NCBI RefSeq assembly: GCF_040026395.1
Contig: NZ_CP157278.1
Coordinates: forward strand, 4,030,001 to 4,094,000
Direction: 5' to 3'
DNA: 64,000 nucleotides
DNA from: Pedobacter lusitanus
Lineage (GTDB): Bacteria; Bacteroidota; Bacteroidia; Sphingobacteriales; Sphingobacteriaceae
This document shows, piece after piece, positions 18,476 to 27,047 of the stretch (position 1 is the first letter of the stretch; the number at the start of each line of letters is the position of its first letter). The notes beneath the pieces are model-generated. The model had not been told where the DNA came from, did not search any database, and worked only from the letters and a program-made list of their open reading frames with translations. The translations under genes were made by a program, and so were the position numbers.

Positions 18476-21400
18476 TTGAGAAACACTTTTACATTAATCA
18501 TTCTACTGATTTTTTCCTTTTGGGGACAACAAGCTTTCTCACAAGTGAATCCGGAGGACCGCAATGCGGATACCACCCGGAATAACTTTGGGCTGAAAGA
18601 AAAACAACGGCTGGGGATTCGTCAGCCCTATAATTCATTTTCTCCGCTACCTGATAATATTAAAAGGGAAGTGGAGTTTGATGCCGTAAATAAACGTTAT
18701 ATCATCAGAGAAAAAGTAGGCGGCAGATATTTTAATCCTCCTCAGTATCTGACTATAGAAGAATACCAGCGCCTGGTCAATTCTGAAATTAAAAGGGATA
18801 ACTGGCGTATAATTTCCAACGCAGAGGCAAATGAGATACGTCAGACAGGGGTAATTCCAAGTCTGACTGTCAATAATCCTGCATTTGAAAAAATATTCGG
18901 AGGCAATCAGATCAGTATACAGCCCAGAGGTGAAGCAGAATTAACCTTTTTAGGCCGCAGAAATAAAAATGAAAATCCGCTGTTTAACGAACAGCAGAGA
19001 GTGCAGAGCAATTTCGATTTCAACCAGAGAATTCAGATGGATCTGGTAGGAAACATCGGAACGAAATTAAAGCTCAATATGAATTATAATACCGAAGCTC
19101 AATTTGATTTTGAGAATCAGATCAAGCTGGATTATACAGGTGGGGAAGATGATATTATCAAGAAAATAGAAGCTGGTAACGTAAGTCTGCCTTTAAGTAC
19201 TTCACTGATTACCGGGACGCAGGCCCTTTTTGGGGTGAAGACACAATTACAGTTTGGAAAACTGAATGTAACCACTGTCTTTACCCAGCAGAAGTCACAA
19301 TCCAGGGAACTGCAGATCAGTAATGGGGCCCAGCATAATGAGTACCGGCTGGGAGGTGATAATTATGAAGCAAACAAACATTATTTCTTAGCAAAATTCT
19401 TCAGGGATAACTATAACAAAGCCATGATGAATGCACCCAATCTGTTATCGGGTGTAAACATTACCAAGGTAGAGGTGTGGATTACGAATAAGACCGGAAA
19501 TACGCAGGATTCAAGAGACGTTTTAGGTTTAATGGATCTTGGAGAAAATCAACCTTATAATGCTTTATTCACAGGCGGATCAGCCTATTCTGCAGCACCA
19601 TCAGGATTTGTCCTTCAGGGTGTAAGACAGTCTAACGATATCCTGAGTAAGTTACCTCCGGGAGCCAGACAAACTAATTCAAACGATGTTATTTCTTATT
19701 TTCAGGCTAATAAAGGAACGGATAACTATGCCAAGTTAACCTATGCCCGTAAACTGCAGGACAGGGAATATACTTTTCATTCTCAGCTGGGATATGTTTC
19801 CCTGAACAATGCATTGAATTCTGATGAGGTTCTGGCGGTAGTTTTCCGTTATACCTACAACGGTGTGGAATATCAGGTGGGTGAATTTTCAACTGATGTA
19901 CCTTTTGATCCGGCCAATCCAAAAGTTCTTTTTGCAAAATTACTAAAAAACGAAACGACCAAAACGAATCTGCCAACCTGGAATCTGATGATGAAAAACA
20001 TCTATTCTATCGGTGGTTACCAGATCAGCCCTCAAAACTTTAAACTGGATATCTTCCGTCTGGATAATGAAAGTGGTATTGAAAGACCTGTCATGTCAGA
20101 AGGAATGAATACCATGAATAAATTGTGGATCAACCTGACCGGGTTAGACAGGCTGAACCAGCAGAATGACCGTAAACCGGATGGAGTATTTGATTTCCAG
20201 GCAGAAGATAAACCGTTTACCAGTACAACCAGTGGTATTGCACCAACTTCTGTTGGCAGTATTGGAAATATAGGCAATACCGGCACTAACGGGAATGGTG
20301 GAATGGCTGCTTTTGCAACTAATATGAGCAAGGGTTATATCACGATAGATCCGCTGAACGGACGTATTATATTTCCGGTAATAGAGCCATTTGGAAGAGA
20401 TCTGGCAGCTCAGTTTAGTCCGGGAGAACAGAACCTGATTGATAAGTATACTTATACTGCATTATATGACTCTACAAAGGTCGTGGCGCAGCAGCTTTTC
20501 ACCAAACAGAACCGGTATATTATTAAAGGGGTATATCAGTCACAGGTAGCCTCGGAGTTCAGCCTGAACTCCATTAATGTTCCGGAAGGATCTGTAAAAG
20601 TGTTTTCAGGTACTATTCCGCTTCAGGAAGGTGTTGATTTTACCGTGGATTATCAGGGTGGAAGGGTAAGAATTATTAATACGGGTGTATTACTTTCCGG
20701 TCAGGCCATCAGGATTACAACAGAGAACAATGAATTATTTGGTTTGCAGCAGCGTTCTTTGTTTGGAACCAGGCTGGACTATAAGGTTAACAACAAGCTG
20801 AATTTAGGGGCAACTTATATGAACCTTTCCGAGAAGCCGTTAACTCCAAAAGTTAATATAGGTGAAGAACCAATCTCCAATACGATCTGGGGTATGGATC
20901 TGAACTATAGTACTTCCTCAAGGTTTTTAACAAAAATGGTTGATCGCCTGCCATTTATTTCAACCAAGGCACCTTCAAAATTCTCTTTCTCAGGAGAGTT
21001 TGCCCAGCTGGTACCGGGCCATCCCAAAGCGTTAAACAGTGCCGGAGATAAAGGCGGGGTAAGTTATCTGGATGACTTTGAAGCTTCACGTTCTGTAATT
21101 GATTTAAAGAGTGCAATTGCCTGGCAGATTTCAGGTACGCCGCAGCTTTTTCAGGAAGCAGAGTTAACCAATAACCTGGCTTATGGATATAACAGGGCCA
21201 GACTGGCTTTTTATAATATCGATCCTACATTTTATAACAGAACGGCTTCGAATATTCCCAATAGTTTAAGGAATAACAAAACAGAATTATCGAATCACTA
21301 TGTCAGAGAGATTATAGAGCAGGAAGTTTTTCCGTTCAAAGAAACTCCGACAGGTCAGGCGGTTTCATTACCTACCCTGAATCTTGCATTTTATCCGACT

Positions 21401-24400
21401 AAACGCGGACCTTATAATTATGCGACCAGTGGTTTTAACAGTAATGGTGATTTATTGAATCCCAGATCACGCTGGGGTGGAATATTCAGAAGAATTGAAA
21501 CCAACGATTTCCAGGCCTTAAATATTGAGTATATAGAGCTGTGGGTGATGGACCCTAATATCTATAAGACTAATGGTACTGGAGGGGATCTGTATTTTAA
21601 CATTGGTAATATCTCAGAAGATATTCTGAAAGACGGAAGAAAATCACTGGAAAATGGTCTTCCGGCTGATGGTGATCCGGCAAAATTTGATGAAACAGCC
21701 TGGGGAAGAGTTCCCAAGTTACAACCCGTAGTTCAGGCATTTGATAATGATCCGGCTGCCCGCAGAGCGCAGGATGTTGGTTTGGACGGATTGGGTGATA
21801 ACGATGAGCAAAATAAGTTTGCCCCGGTGATCAGTCAGATTGTACCGCAACTGACTCCGGCAGCAGCAGGTGAATTAAGAGGTGACCCAAGTTCTGATAA
21901 CTATACTTATTTCAGAGGCCCTCAGCTGGATCAGGAAAATGCAGGAATCCTGAAGCGCTATGAGAAATATAACGGAACAGACGGCAACTCAAAAACATCT
22001 CAGCAATCTTTACAGGAACTGGGAATTGATAATTCTGCATCTACTTCTCTGCCGGATGGTGAAGATGTAAACAGGGATAATAACATGACACAGTCTGATG
22101 AGTATTTTCAGTACAAGGTGTCTATGCGTAAAGGTGACCTTGAAGTTGGAAAAAACTATGTGACTGATGCGGTAACTTCACAGGTGAAACTGGCTAACGG
22201 ACAAACACAGCCTGTTACCTGGTATCAGATCCGTATCCCTTTGTCAGATTATCAGCAAAAAGTAGGAAACATACAGGACTTTAAATCCATCAGATTTTTC
22301 AGAATGTTCCTGACTAATTTTGAGGATACCACCATTTTAAGATTTGCCAAAATTCAGCTGGTAAGAGGGGAATGGAGAAAATATAATGATCAGAATATCG
22401 GTACTCAGCTGATCACTGATCCGGCGCTGAATAATACGGTTACTCCTGATAACTCAACTATCGAAATCAGTACGGTAAATATTGAGGAAAATGGAAAACG
22501 TTCTCCTATTCCTTATGTGGTTCCGCCGGGTATTCAGAGAGAACTGGATTTCAATAATTACAGAACCAATACCAGGTTAAATGAGCAGTCACTGTCTTTC
22601 ATTGTCAGAAATCTGCGTGATGGTTATGGGCGTGCAACTTTTAAAACTGCCTTAAATGATTTCAGATCATACAAGAGACTTGAAATGTTTGTCCATCTGG
22701 AAGCTTTGGGTAATACGGTGGTTAATAATGGAGACCTGAGTGCATTTATCCGTATCGGAACTGATAATCAGGATAACTATTATGAATATTCACAGCCACT
22801 GGTGGTTACACAGCCTAATACCAGTGATCCTTATGCGATCTGGCCGGATGCCAATAAAATAGATATTCAGCTATCTCTTTTCCAGGATATCAAACTTGCC
22901 CGTAACAGAGCTACCGGACCAACCGGGGGGATGTGGGATATAACCAAGCCTTTCTCTTATGTGATCGATGGCAAGACCATTACCATCAAGGGACAACCGG
23001 ATATGAGTCAGGTGAAGGTATATATGCTCGGTGTGAAAAATCCTTTAAAGATTGTTTCGGCTCCGGGTATGGATGATGGTCTGGATAAAACCGGACAGGT
23101 CTGGTTTAATGAGCTCAGGTTAACTGAATTTGATGAACGGGGCGGTTGGGCTGCGGCAGCGAGAATGAATGCACAGCTTGCTGATTTTGCCGAGGTTAAT
23201 ATTTCCGGAAGTAAATCGACTATAGGTTTTGGTTCACTGGATAAAAGAGTCAGTGAAAGAAACAGGTCTGATAATACTTTCTTTGATATTTCTTCAAGTA
23301 TGGAGCTGGGTAAATTCTTCCCTAAAAAATCCGGTATAAAAATTCCAACCTATATCAGTTATTCCAAACAGGTAAGTACCCCTCAGTATGATCCGAGAAT
23401 GCCGGATATAGAATTGAAAACTTCCTTAAAGAATGCATCTGCTGAGGAGAAAAAAGCTATACTGGAATATGCACAGGATTATACCACGCGTAATAGTGTC
23501 AACTTTACGAATGTGCATAAAGAACGTACTGATCCAACAAAAACACCTAAGCTCTGGGATATAGAGAACTTTAGCGGAACGTACTCGTATACTAAAATCC
23601 TGCATCATGATTTTATCAATGAAAGCTCGATACAGAAAACATATTTTGGTTCCCTGGCTTATAATTATTCCGGACGGTCAAAAAATTACAGACCTTTTGA
23701 TAAACTGATCAAATCGAATCTGCTGACCATATTAAAGGATATTAATTTTAGTCCGATGCCAACAGCCATTAATTTCAGAATTGATGTGAACCGTTTTTAT
23801 TCAGAGAACAGTCTGAGAAATAATGATCCGGGCAATACCATCCCGATCAATACGACCTACAATAAAAACTTTCTGATCACCAGGGTCTATGCAATTTCAT
23901 GGAACCTGACCAAATCACTGACTCTTGATTTTGATGCAACAAATTACTCGATAATAGATGAACCTGAAGGTCGTATTAATGGACTGAAAAGAGATACGGT
24001 ATGGCAGAATCTGCTGCGTCTGGGACGTACTACTGATTACAGCCATAATATGAATATTACCTATGCGCTGCCAATCAATAAGATCCCGGGACTGGACTGG
24101 ATTAATGTGGCTACACGTTATGGAACCAACTTCAGCTGGCAGACAGAACCGCTTTCCACACTGAGAGATCCACTGATCAATCTTGGAAATACAATTCAGA
24201 ATGCAAGAACAGTTCAGATCAATCCGACGCTGAATTTTACGAGTCTGTATAATAAATTCGGTGCGTTAAGAAGAGCTAAAAATGATGAAGGGGGACCGGG
24301 TATCCTGCTAAGTCTGTTAACCAGTATCAAGAATATTAATGCGGCCTATACACAGACCAAGGGGATATTCCTGCCGGGTTATTTACCTACAACTGATTAT

Positions 24401-25648
24401 TTTGGAATTGATAAGTTTTCTGGTGCACCGGGGCTTGGTTTTGTATTTGGCAGTCAGCGTGACATCAGGGATATGGCTATCAATAACGGATGGATTACCA
24501 GGGATACTCTGCAAACCAAATTATATGTAAATACCATGAGAGAGGACTTAAGTATAACCAGTGTGCTGGAGCCTTTCCGCGATTTCAGAATTACACTGAC
24601 GGCCAATAAAAACAGGACGATGAATTATTCTACCAATTTCAGGTATGATAATACTAGTCAGGCCTTCCGTAATCTGAGCCCTTCTACCATGGGAGATTAC
24701 AGTATCTCGTTTATCACTCTGGGAACAGCATTTTCTGAAAATCCAGGGACTACGTTTTCTAAACTGTTCAGCCAGTTTATGGCCAACAGGTCTGTTATTT
24801 CACAGCGTTTAGGTGCATTAAACCCGAACTCTCAGGGAGTATCCGGCGGCTTTGCTGATGGTTACGATAAAAATTCTCAGGATGTAATTATATCTTCATT
24901 CATTGCAGCTTATACGGGGCAGGATGCGGCTAAGGTCAGCCTGAATTCATTGCCTAAAATTCCATTGCCTAACTGGCGGATTAATTATGGTGGATTAACC
25001 AGATGGAACTTCCTTGGGGATTATTTTAAATCTATTGATTTAAGACATTCATACCGCTCTATCTATAGTGTGAATGGCTTTAATTCTCTGATTCGTTATC
25101 AGGAAACTGATGGCTTTGTAAGCAGCAGGGCTGACGATAAAAACTTCCTTCCTTTTTATCAGTATTCACAGGTTACGATTGCCGAGCAGTTTGCTCCGCT
25201 GATTGGAATTGACACCCGTTTGAAAAATAACCTTACGGCCAATTTTGAGATGGGCAGAACCCGTTTACTGGGACTGAGTCTGGCTAACAGTCAGCTTGCG
25301 CAGTTATCTGAGAATAACCTGGTTTTTGGAATTGGTTACCGGACTACTAAATTCAGGTTCCCTTTTGGTTTGTTCAAACAAATGAAAATGGATAATAATA
25401 TGGATTTCAAACTGGATATTTCTATCAGGGATAACAAAACAGTGATTTACAGAGCGGACATCTCTACTGCTGAGATTTCTTCGGGAGCCAAGAATATCAC
25501 TTACAGACCGAGTGTGGATTATATCCTGAACCAGCGGTTCAACATTAAGGTTTTCTATGATTCAAACATTACCAAACCTTATACATCTCAGTCTTTCAAT
25601 ACTTCATTCAGTAATTTTGGATTTAGTCTGAGAATCACGCTGAATTAA
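18476..25648 (+). CDS. sprA: Type IX secretion outer-membrane translocon SprA (gliding/T9SS)
   Basis: A 2,390-residue protein whose length matches the SprA/Sov family (about 2,400 residues), which forms a giant 36-strand beta-barrel through which T9SS substrates leave the cell. A signal peptide covers about residues 1-23 (ending QQAFSQ). The body is dominated by alternating beta-strand sequence with aromatic residues, and contains family-typical segments such as GGVSYLDDFEASRS and DKTGQVWFNELRLTEFDERGGWA. The last strand ends NFGFSLRITLN, as in a barrel. The start is TTG. No other T9SS gene and no clear T9SS C-terminal sorting domain were seen in the window. The reading frame is intact throughout. 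Confidence 0.93.
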   Translation: MRNTFTLIILLIFSFWGQQAFSQVNPEDRNADTTRNNFGLKEKQRLGIRQPYNSFSPLPDNIKREVEFDAVNKRYIIREKVGGRYFNPPQYLTIEEYQRLVNSEIKRDNWRIISNAEANEIRQTGVIPSLTVNNPAFEKIFGGNQISIQPRGEAELTFLGRRNKNENPLFNEQQRVQSNFDFNQRIQMDLVGNIGTKLKLNMNYNTEAQFDFENQIKLDYTGGEDDIIKKIEAGNVSLPLSTSLITGTQALFGVKTQLQFGKLNVTTVFTQQKSQSRELQISNGAQHNEYRLGGDNYEANKHYFLAKFFRDNYNKAMMNAPNLLSGVNITKVEVWITNKTGNTQDSRDVLGLMDLGENQPYNALFTGGSAYSAAPSGFVLQGVRQSNDILSKLPPGARQTNSNDVISYFQANKGTDNYAKLTYARKLQDREYTFHSQLGYVSLNNALNSDEVLAVVFRYTYNGVEYQVGEFSTDVPFDPANPKVLFAKLLKNETTKTNLPTWNLMMKNIYSIGGYQISPQNFKLDIFRLDNESGIERPVMSEGMNTMNKLWINLTGLDRLNQQNDRKPDGVFDFQAEDKPFTSTTSGIAPTSVGSIGNIGNTGTNGNGGMAAFATNMSKGYITIDPLNGRIIFPVIEPFGRDLAAQFSPGEQNLIDKYTYTALYDSTKVVAQQLFTKQNRYIIKGVYQSQVASEFSLNSINVPEGSVKVFSGTIPLQEGVDFTVDYQGGRVRIINTGVLLSGQAIRITTENNELFGLQQRSLFGTRLDYKVNNKLNLGATYMNLSEKPLTPKVNIGEEPISNTIWGMDLNYSTSSRFLTKMVDRLPFISTKAPSKFSFSGEFAQLVPGHPKALNSAGDKGGVSYLDDFEASRSVIDLKSAIAWQISGTPQLFQEAELTNNLAYGYNRARLAFYNIDPTFYNRTASNIPNSLRNNKTELSNHYVREIIEQEVFPFKETPTGQAVSLPTLNLAFYPTKRGPYNYATSGFNSNGDLLNPRSRWGGIFRRIETNDFQALNIEYIELWVMDPNIYKTNGTGGDLYFNIGNISEDILKDGRKSLENGLPADGDPAKFDETAWGRVPKLQPVVQAFDNDPAARRAQDVGLDGLGDNDEQNKFAPVISQIVPQLTPAAAGELRGDPSSDNYTYFRGPQLDQENAGILKRYEKYNGTDGNSKTSQQSLQELGIDNSASTSLPDGEDVNRDNNMTQSDEYFQYKVSMRKGDLEVGKNYVTDAVTSQVKLANGQTQPVTWYQIRIPLSDYQQKVGNIQDFKSIRFFRMFLTNFEDTTILRFAKIQLVRGEWRKYNDQNIGTQLITDPALNNTVTPDNSTIEISTVNIEENGKRSPIPYVVPPGIQRELDFNNYRTNTRLNEQSLSFIVRNLRDGYGRATFKTALNDFRSYKRLEMFVHLEALGNTVVNNGDLSAFIRIGTDNQDNYYEYSQPLVVTQPNTSDPYAIWPDANKIDIQLSLFQDIKLARNRATGPTGGMWDITKPFSYVIDGKTITIKGQPDMSQVKVYMLGVKNPLKIVSAPGMDDGLDKTGQVWFNELRLTEFDERGGWAAAARMNAQLADFAEVNISGSKSTIGFGSLDKRVSERNRSDNTFFDISSSMELGKFFPKKSGIKIPTYISYSKQVSTPQYDPRMPDIELKTSLKNASAEEKKAILEYAQDYTTRNSVNFTNVHKERTDPTKTPKLWDIENFSGTYSYTKILHHDFINESSIQKTYFGSLAYNYSGRSKNYRPFDKLIKSNLLTILKDINFSPMPTAINFRIDVNRFYSENSLRNNDPGNTIPINTTYNKNFLITRVYAISWNLTKSLTLDFDATNYSIIDEPEGRINGLKRDTVWQNLLRLGRTTDYSHNMNITYALPINKIPGLDWINVATRYGTNFSWQTEPLSTLRDPLINLGNTIQNARTVQINPTLNFTSLYNKFGALRRAKNDEGGPGILLSLLTSIKNINAAYTQTKGIFLPGYLPTTDYFGIDKFSGAPGLGFVFGSQRDIRDMAINNGWITRDTLQTKLYVNTMREDLSITSVLEPFRDFRITLTANKNRTMNYSTNFRYDNTSQAFRNLSPSTMGDYSISFITLGTAFSENPGTTFSKLFSQFMANRSVISQRLGALNPNSQGVSGGFADGYDKNSQDVIISSFIAAYTGQDAAKVSLNSLPKIPLPNWRINYGGLTRWNFLGDYFKSIDLRHSYRSIYSVNGFNSLIRYQETDGFVSSRADDKNFLPFYQYSQVTIAEQFAPLIGIDTRLKNNLTANFEMGRTRLLGLSLANSQLAQLSENNLVFGIGYRTTKFRFPFGLFKQMKMDNNMDFKLDISIRDNKTVIYRADISTAEISSGAKNITYRPSVDYILNQRFNIKVFYDSNITKPYTSQSFNTSFSNFGFSLRITLN

Positions 25649-25653
25649 ACATC

Positions 25654-25697
25654 ATCCTGTGCAGCTCCATATTCACCGGAATATGGCTGCACAGGAT
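25654..25697 (+). terminator. Strong hairpin after sprA
   Basis: Outer stem 25654-25664 with 25687-25697 (11 pairs), two-base bulge, inner stem 25667-25674 with 25679-25686 (8 pairs), loop ACCG. It starts five bases after the sprA stop. There is no T-run, so it is more likely an mRNA 3'-stabilising or Rho-related structure than an intrinsic terminator. Its right arm runs into the first 95-bp repeat. Confidence 0.6.
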
Positions 25698-25927
25698 AGA
25701 TTCATGACCATTGAAAAGCAAAACAATACTTATGAAACCATCATGTGCAGTAAAAAGCAGCCGAATAAGCACTGAATAGAGTAGCACATGATAGATTCAT
25801 GACCATTGAAAAGCAAAACAATACTTATGAAACCATCATGTGCAGTAAAAAGCAGCCGAATAAGCACTGAATAGAGTAGCACATGATAGATTCATGACCA
25901 TTGAAAAGCAAAACAATACTTATGAAA
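25695..25927. repeat. 95-bp tandem direct repeat, 2.45 copies
   Basis: Units start at 25695, 25790 and 25885. The first two appear identical over all 95 bases; the third stops matching after 43 bases, just before the gcvH promoter. Each unit boundary forms a hairpin (ATCATGTGC with GCACATGAT at 25740-25748/25784-25792 and 25835-25843/25879-25887). The hairpin after sprA has CCTGTGC/GCACAGG in the same place, a paired change. Each full unit also contains a 23-codon ATG-TGA frame (25704-25775, 25799-25870). Not a CRISPR: there are no variable spacers. Confidence 0.9.
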
Positions 25928-25935
25928 AACTAACG

Positions 25936-25966
25936 TTTTGTATAAAGCAGATATTAATTACCTTTG
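25936..25966 (+). promoter_or_regulatory. Bacteroidota-type promoter of gcvH
   Basis: TTTTG (25936-25940), 18-base spacer, TACCTTTG (25959-25966), an exact TAnnTTTG box with correct spacing. It gives a leader of about 15 bases before the gcvH ATG and lies just beyond the truncated third 95-bp repeat. Confidence 0.7.
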
Positions 25967-25987
25967 AGCAATCAAATCGAATAAAAA

Positions 25988-26368
25988 ATGAATTTTCCAT
26001 CAGAACTAAAGTACACTAAAGACCACGAATGGGTTAGAGTTGAAGGTAATGAAGCCTTTATTGGTATAACTGACTTCGCACAACGCGAATTAGGTGATAT
26101 CGTTTATATCGATATCAATACTGTAGGTGAGGAAGTAAGTAAAGATGATGTTTTTGGCAGTGTTGAAGCTGTTAAAACAGTTTCAGATTTATTTATGCCT
26201 GTTACTGCTACTGTATTAGAAATTAATGCTGCATTGAACGATAGTCCGGAATTAGTGAATACTGATCCTTACGGAGAAGGCTGGATGGTAAAAGTAACAC
26301 TTACTGATGCTGCTCAGGTAGCTGAATTGTTAGATGCTGCTGCTTACCAGACTTTAGTTGGTGCTTAA
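25988..26368 (+). CDS. gcvH: Glycine cleavage system H protein
   Basis: A 126-residue lipoyl carrier that shuttles the aminomethyl group among the P, T and L proteins of glycine decarboxylase. The lipoylated lysine is Lys63 in [12 protein letters not shown]. The N-terminus [13 protein letters not shown] and the C-terminal [10 protein letters not shown] are classic. gcvP and gcvT are not nearby. The gene has its own promoter and is three bases ahead of the VanZ-like gene. Confidence 0.97.
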   Translation: MNFPSELKYTKDHEWVRVEGNEAFIGITDFAQRELGDIVYIDINTVGEEVSKDDVFGSVEAVKTVSDLFMPVTATVLEINAALNDSPELVNTDPYGEGWMVKVTLTDAAQVAELLDAAAYQTLVGA

Positions 26369-26371
26369 TAA

Positions 26372-26779
26372 ATGAATAAAATCAAAGTATTTTCACAACA
26401 ACGCCTTGCCCTTTTATGGACGGTGTTTATATTAATCCTTTGTACAATGAAAATGCCTGATTCAATTGGTGAATCGGGCTTTTTCTTTACAGGATTTGAT
26501 AAGATGGTCCATTTAGGCTTTTTCTTTGTGTTAACTATTCTATTGTTTTACGGTGAAACCAAAAATCAGCGCAGCTATAATTTTGGTATTTTAACTGTCT
26601 TCAAAATCCTGTTGCTTACTTTCGCACTGGGAGGAGCAATTGAACTGATACAACTCAGATTCTTTACCTACAGATCTGCAGAATGGTGGGATCTGGGGTC
26701 GGATATGATCGGGGTATTTATGGGTATATTTGCTTATGTGTTTTTAAATAAATCCAACTATAATGAAAAGGAAAGTTAG
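26372..26779 (+). CDS. VanZ family membrane protein
   Basis: A 135-residue inner-membrane protein with about four hydrophobic helices and VanZ-like motifs: MPDSIGESGFFFTGFDKMVHLGFFF near the first loop with conserved Asp and His, and a GGAIELIQLRFFTYRSAEWWDLGSDMIG-like region in the second half (shown here only by its key residues Glu, Gln, Arg, Asp). VanZ members are linked to teicoplanin resistance in enterococci, but in Bacteroidota the role is unknown. Cotranscribed with gcvH, and overlaps the next small gene by 17 bases. Confidence 0.82.
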   Translation: MNKIKVFSQQRLALLWTVFILILCTMKMPDSIGESGFFFTGFDKMVHLGFFFVLTILLFYGETKNQRSYNFGILTVFKILLLTFALGGAIELIQLRFFTYRSAEWWDLGSDMIGVFMGIFAYVFLNKSNYNEKES

Positions 26780-26900
26780 TATTCTGTTTTTATTAGCGAT
26801 AGGGTTGCTTAGCAGCTGCAGTATTTTTAAACCAGGGTGCCACTGCCCGAAAGTGAGTTATTCTGCTCCTATGCAGGAGAAGAACAGACATAACTCCTGA
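26763..26900 (+). CDS. Small Cys-containing lipoprotein (45 residues)
   Basis: ATG at 26763, TGA at 26898-26900. The peptide has a Lys/Arg-rich start, a hydrophobic helix (ILFLLAIGLL), and the lipobox LLSSC with lipidated Cys19. The mature part is only about 27 residues and includes CHCPK (Cys26, Cys28). It overlaps the end of the VanZ-like gene by 17 bases, suggesting translational coupling. Function unknown; the paired cysteines could bind a metal or form a disulfide. Confidence 0.7.
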   Translation: MKRKVSILFLLAIGLLSSCSIFKPGCHCPKVSYSAPMQEKNRHNS

Positions 26901-27047
26901 TTTATACCAGATATTAAAAGATTTTATCGGTTCTTTAAGCCGCATAAATGCATGTATTTAAAATGTTACCCTTCTTTTAATACGCAAAACAAACCATTTA
27001 ACATTTATAGAGTCAGATAGGGAGAAAATAGAAACAAGCTACCTTAA

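Noticed and set aside
25695..25927. Possible CRISPR array
   Set aside because: The 95-bp unit repeats whole, with no short repeat/variable spacer pattern and no cas genes.
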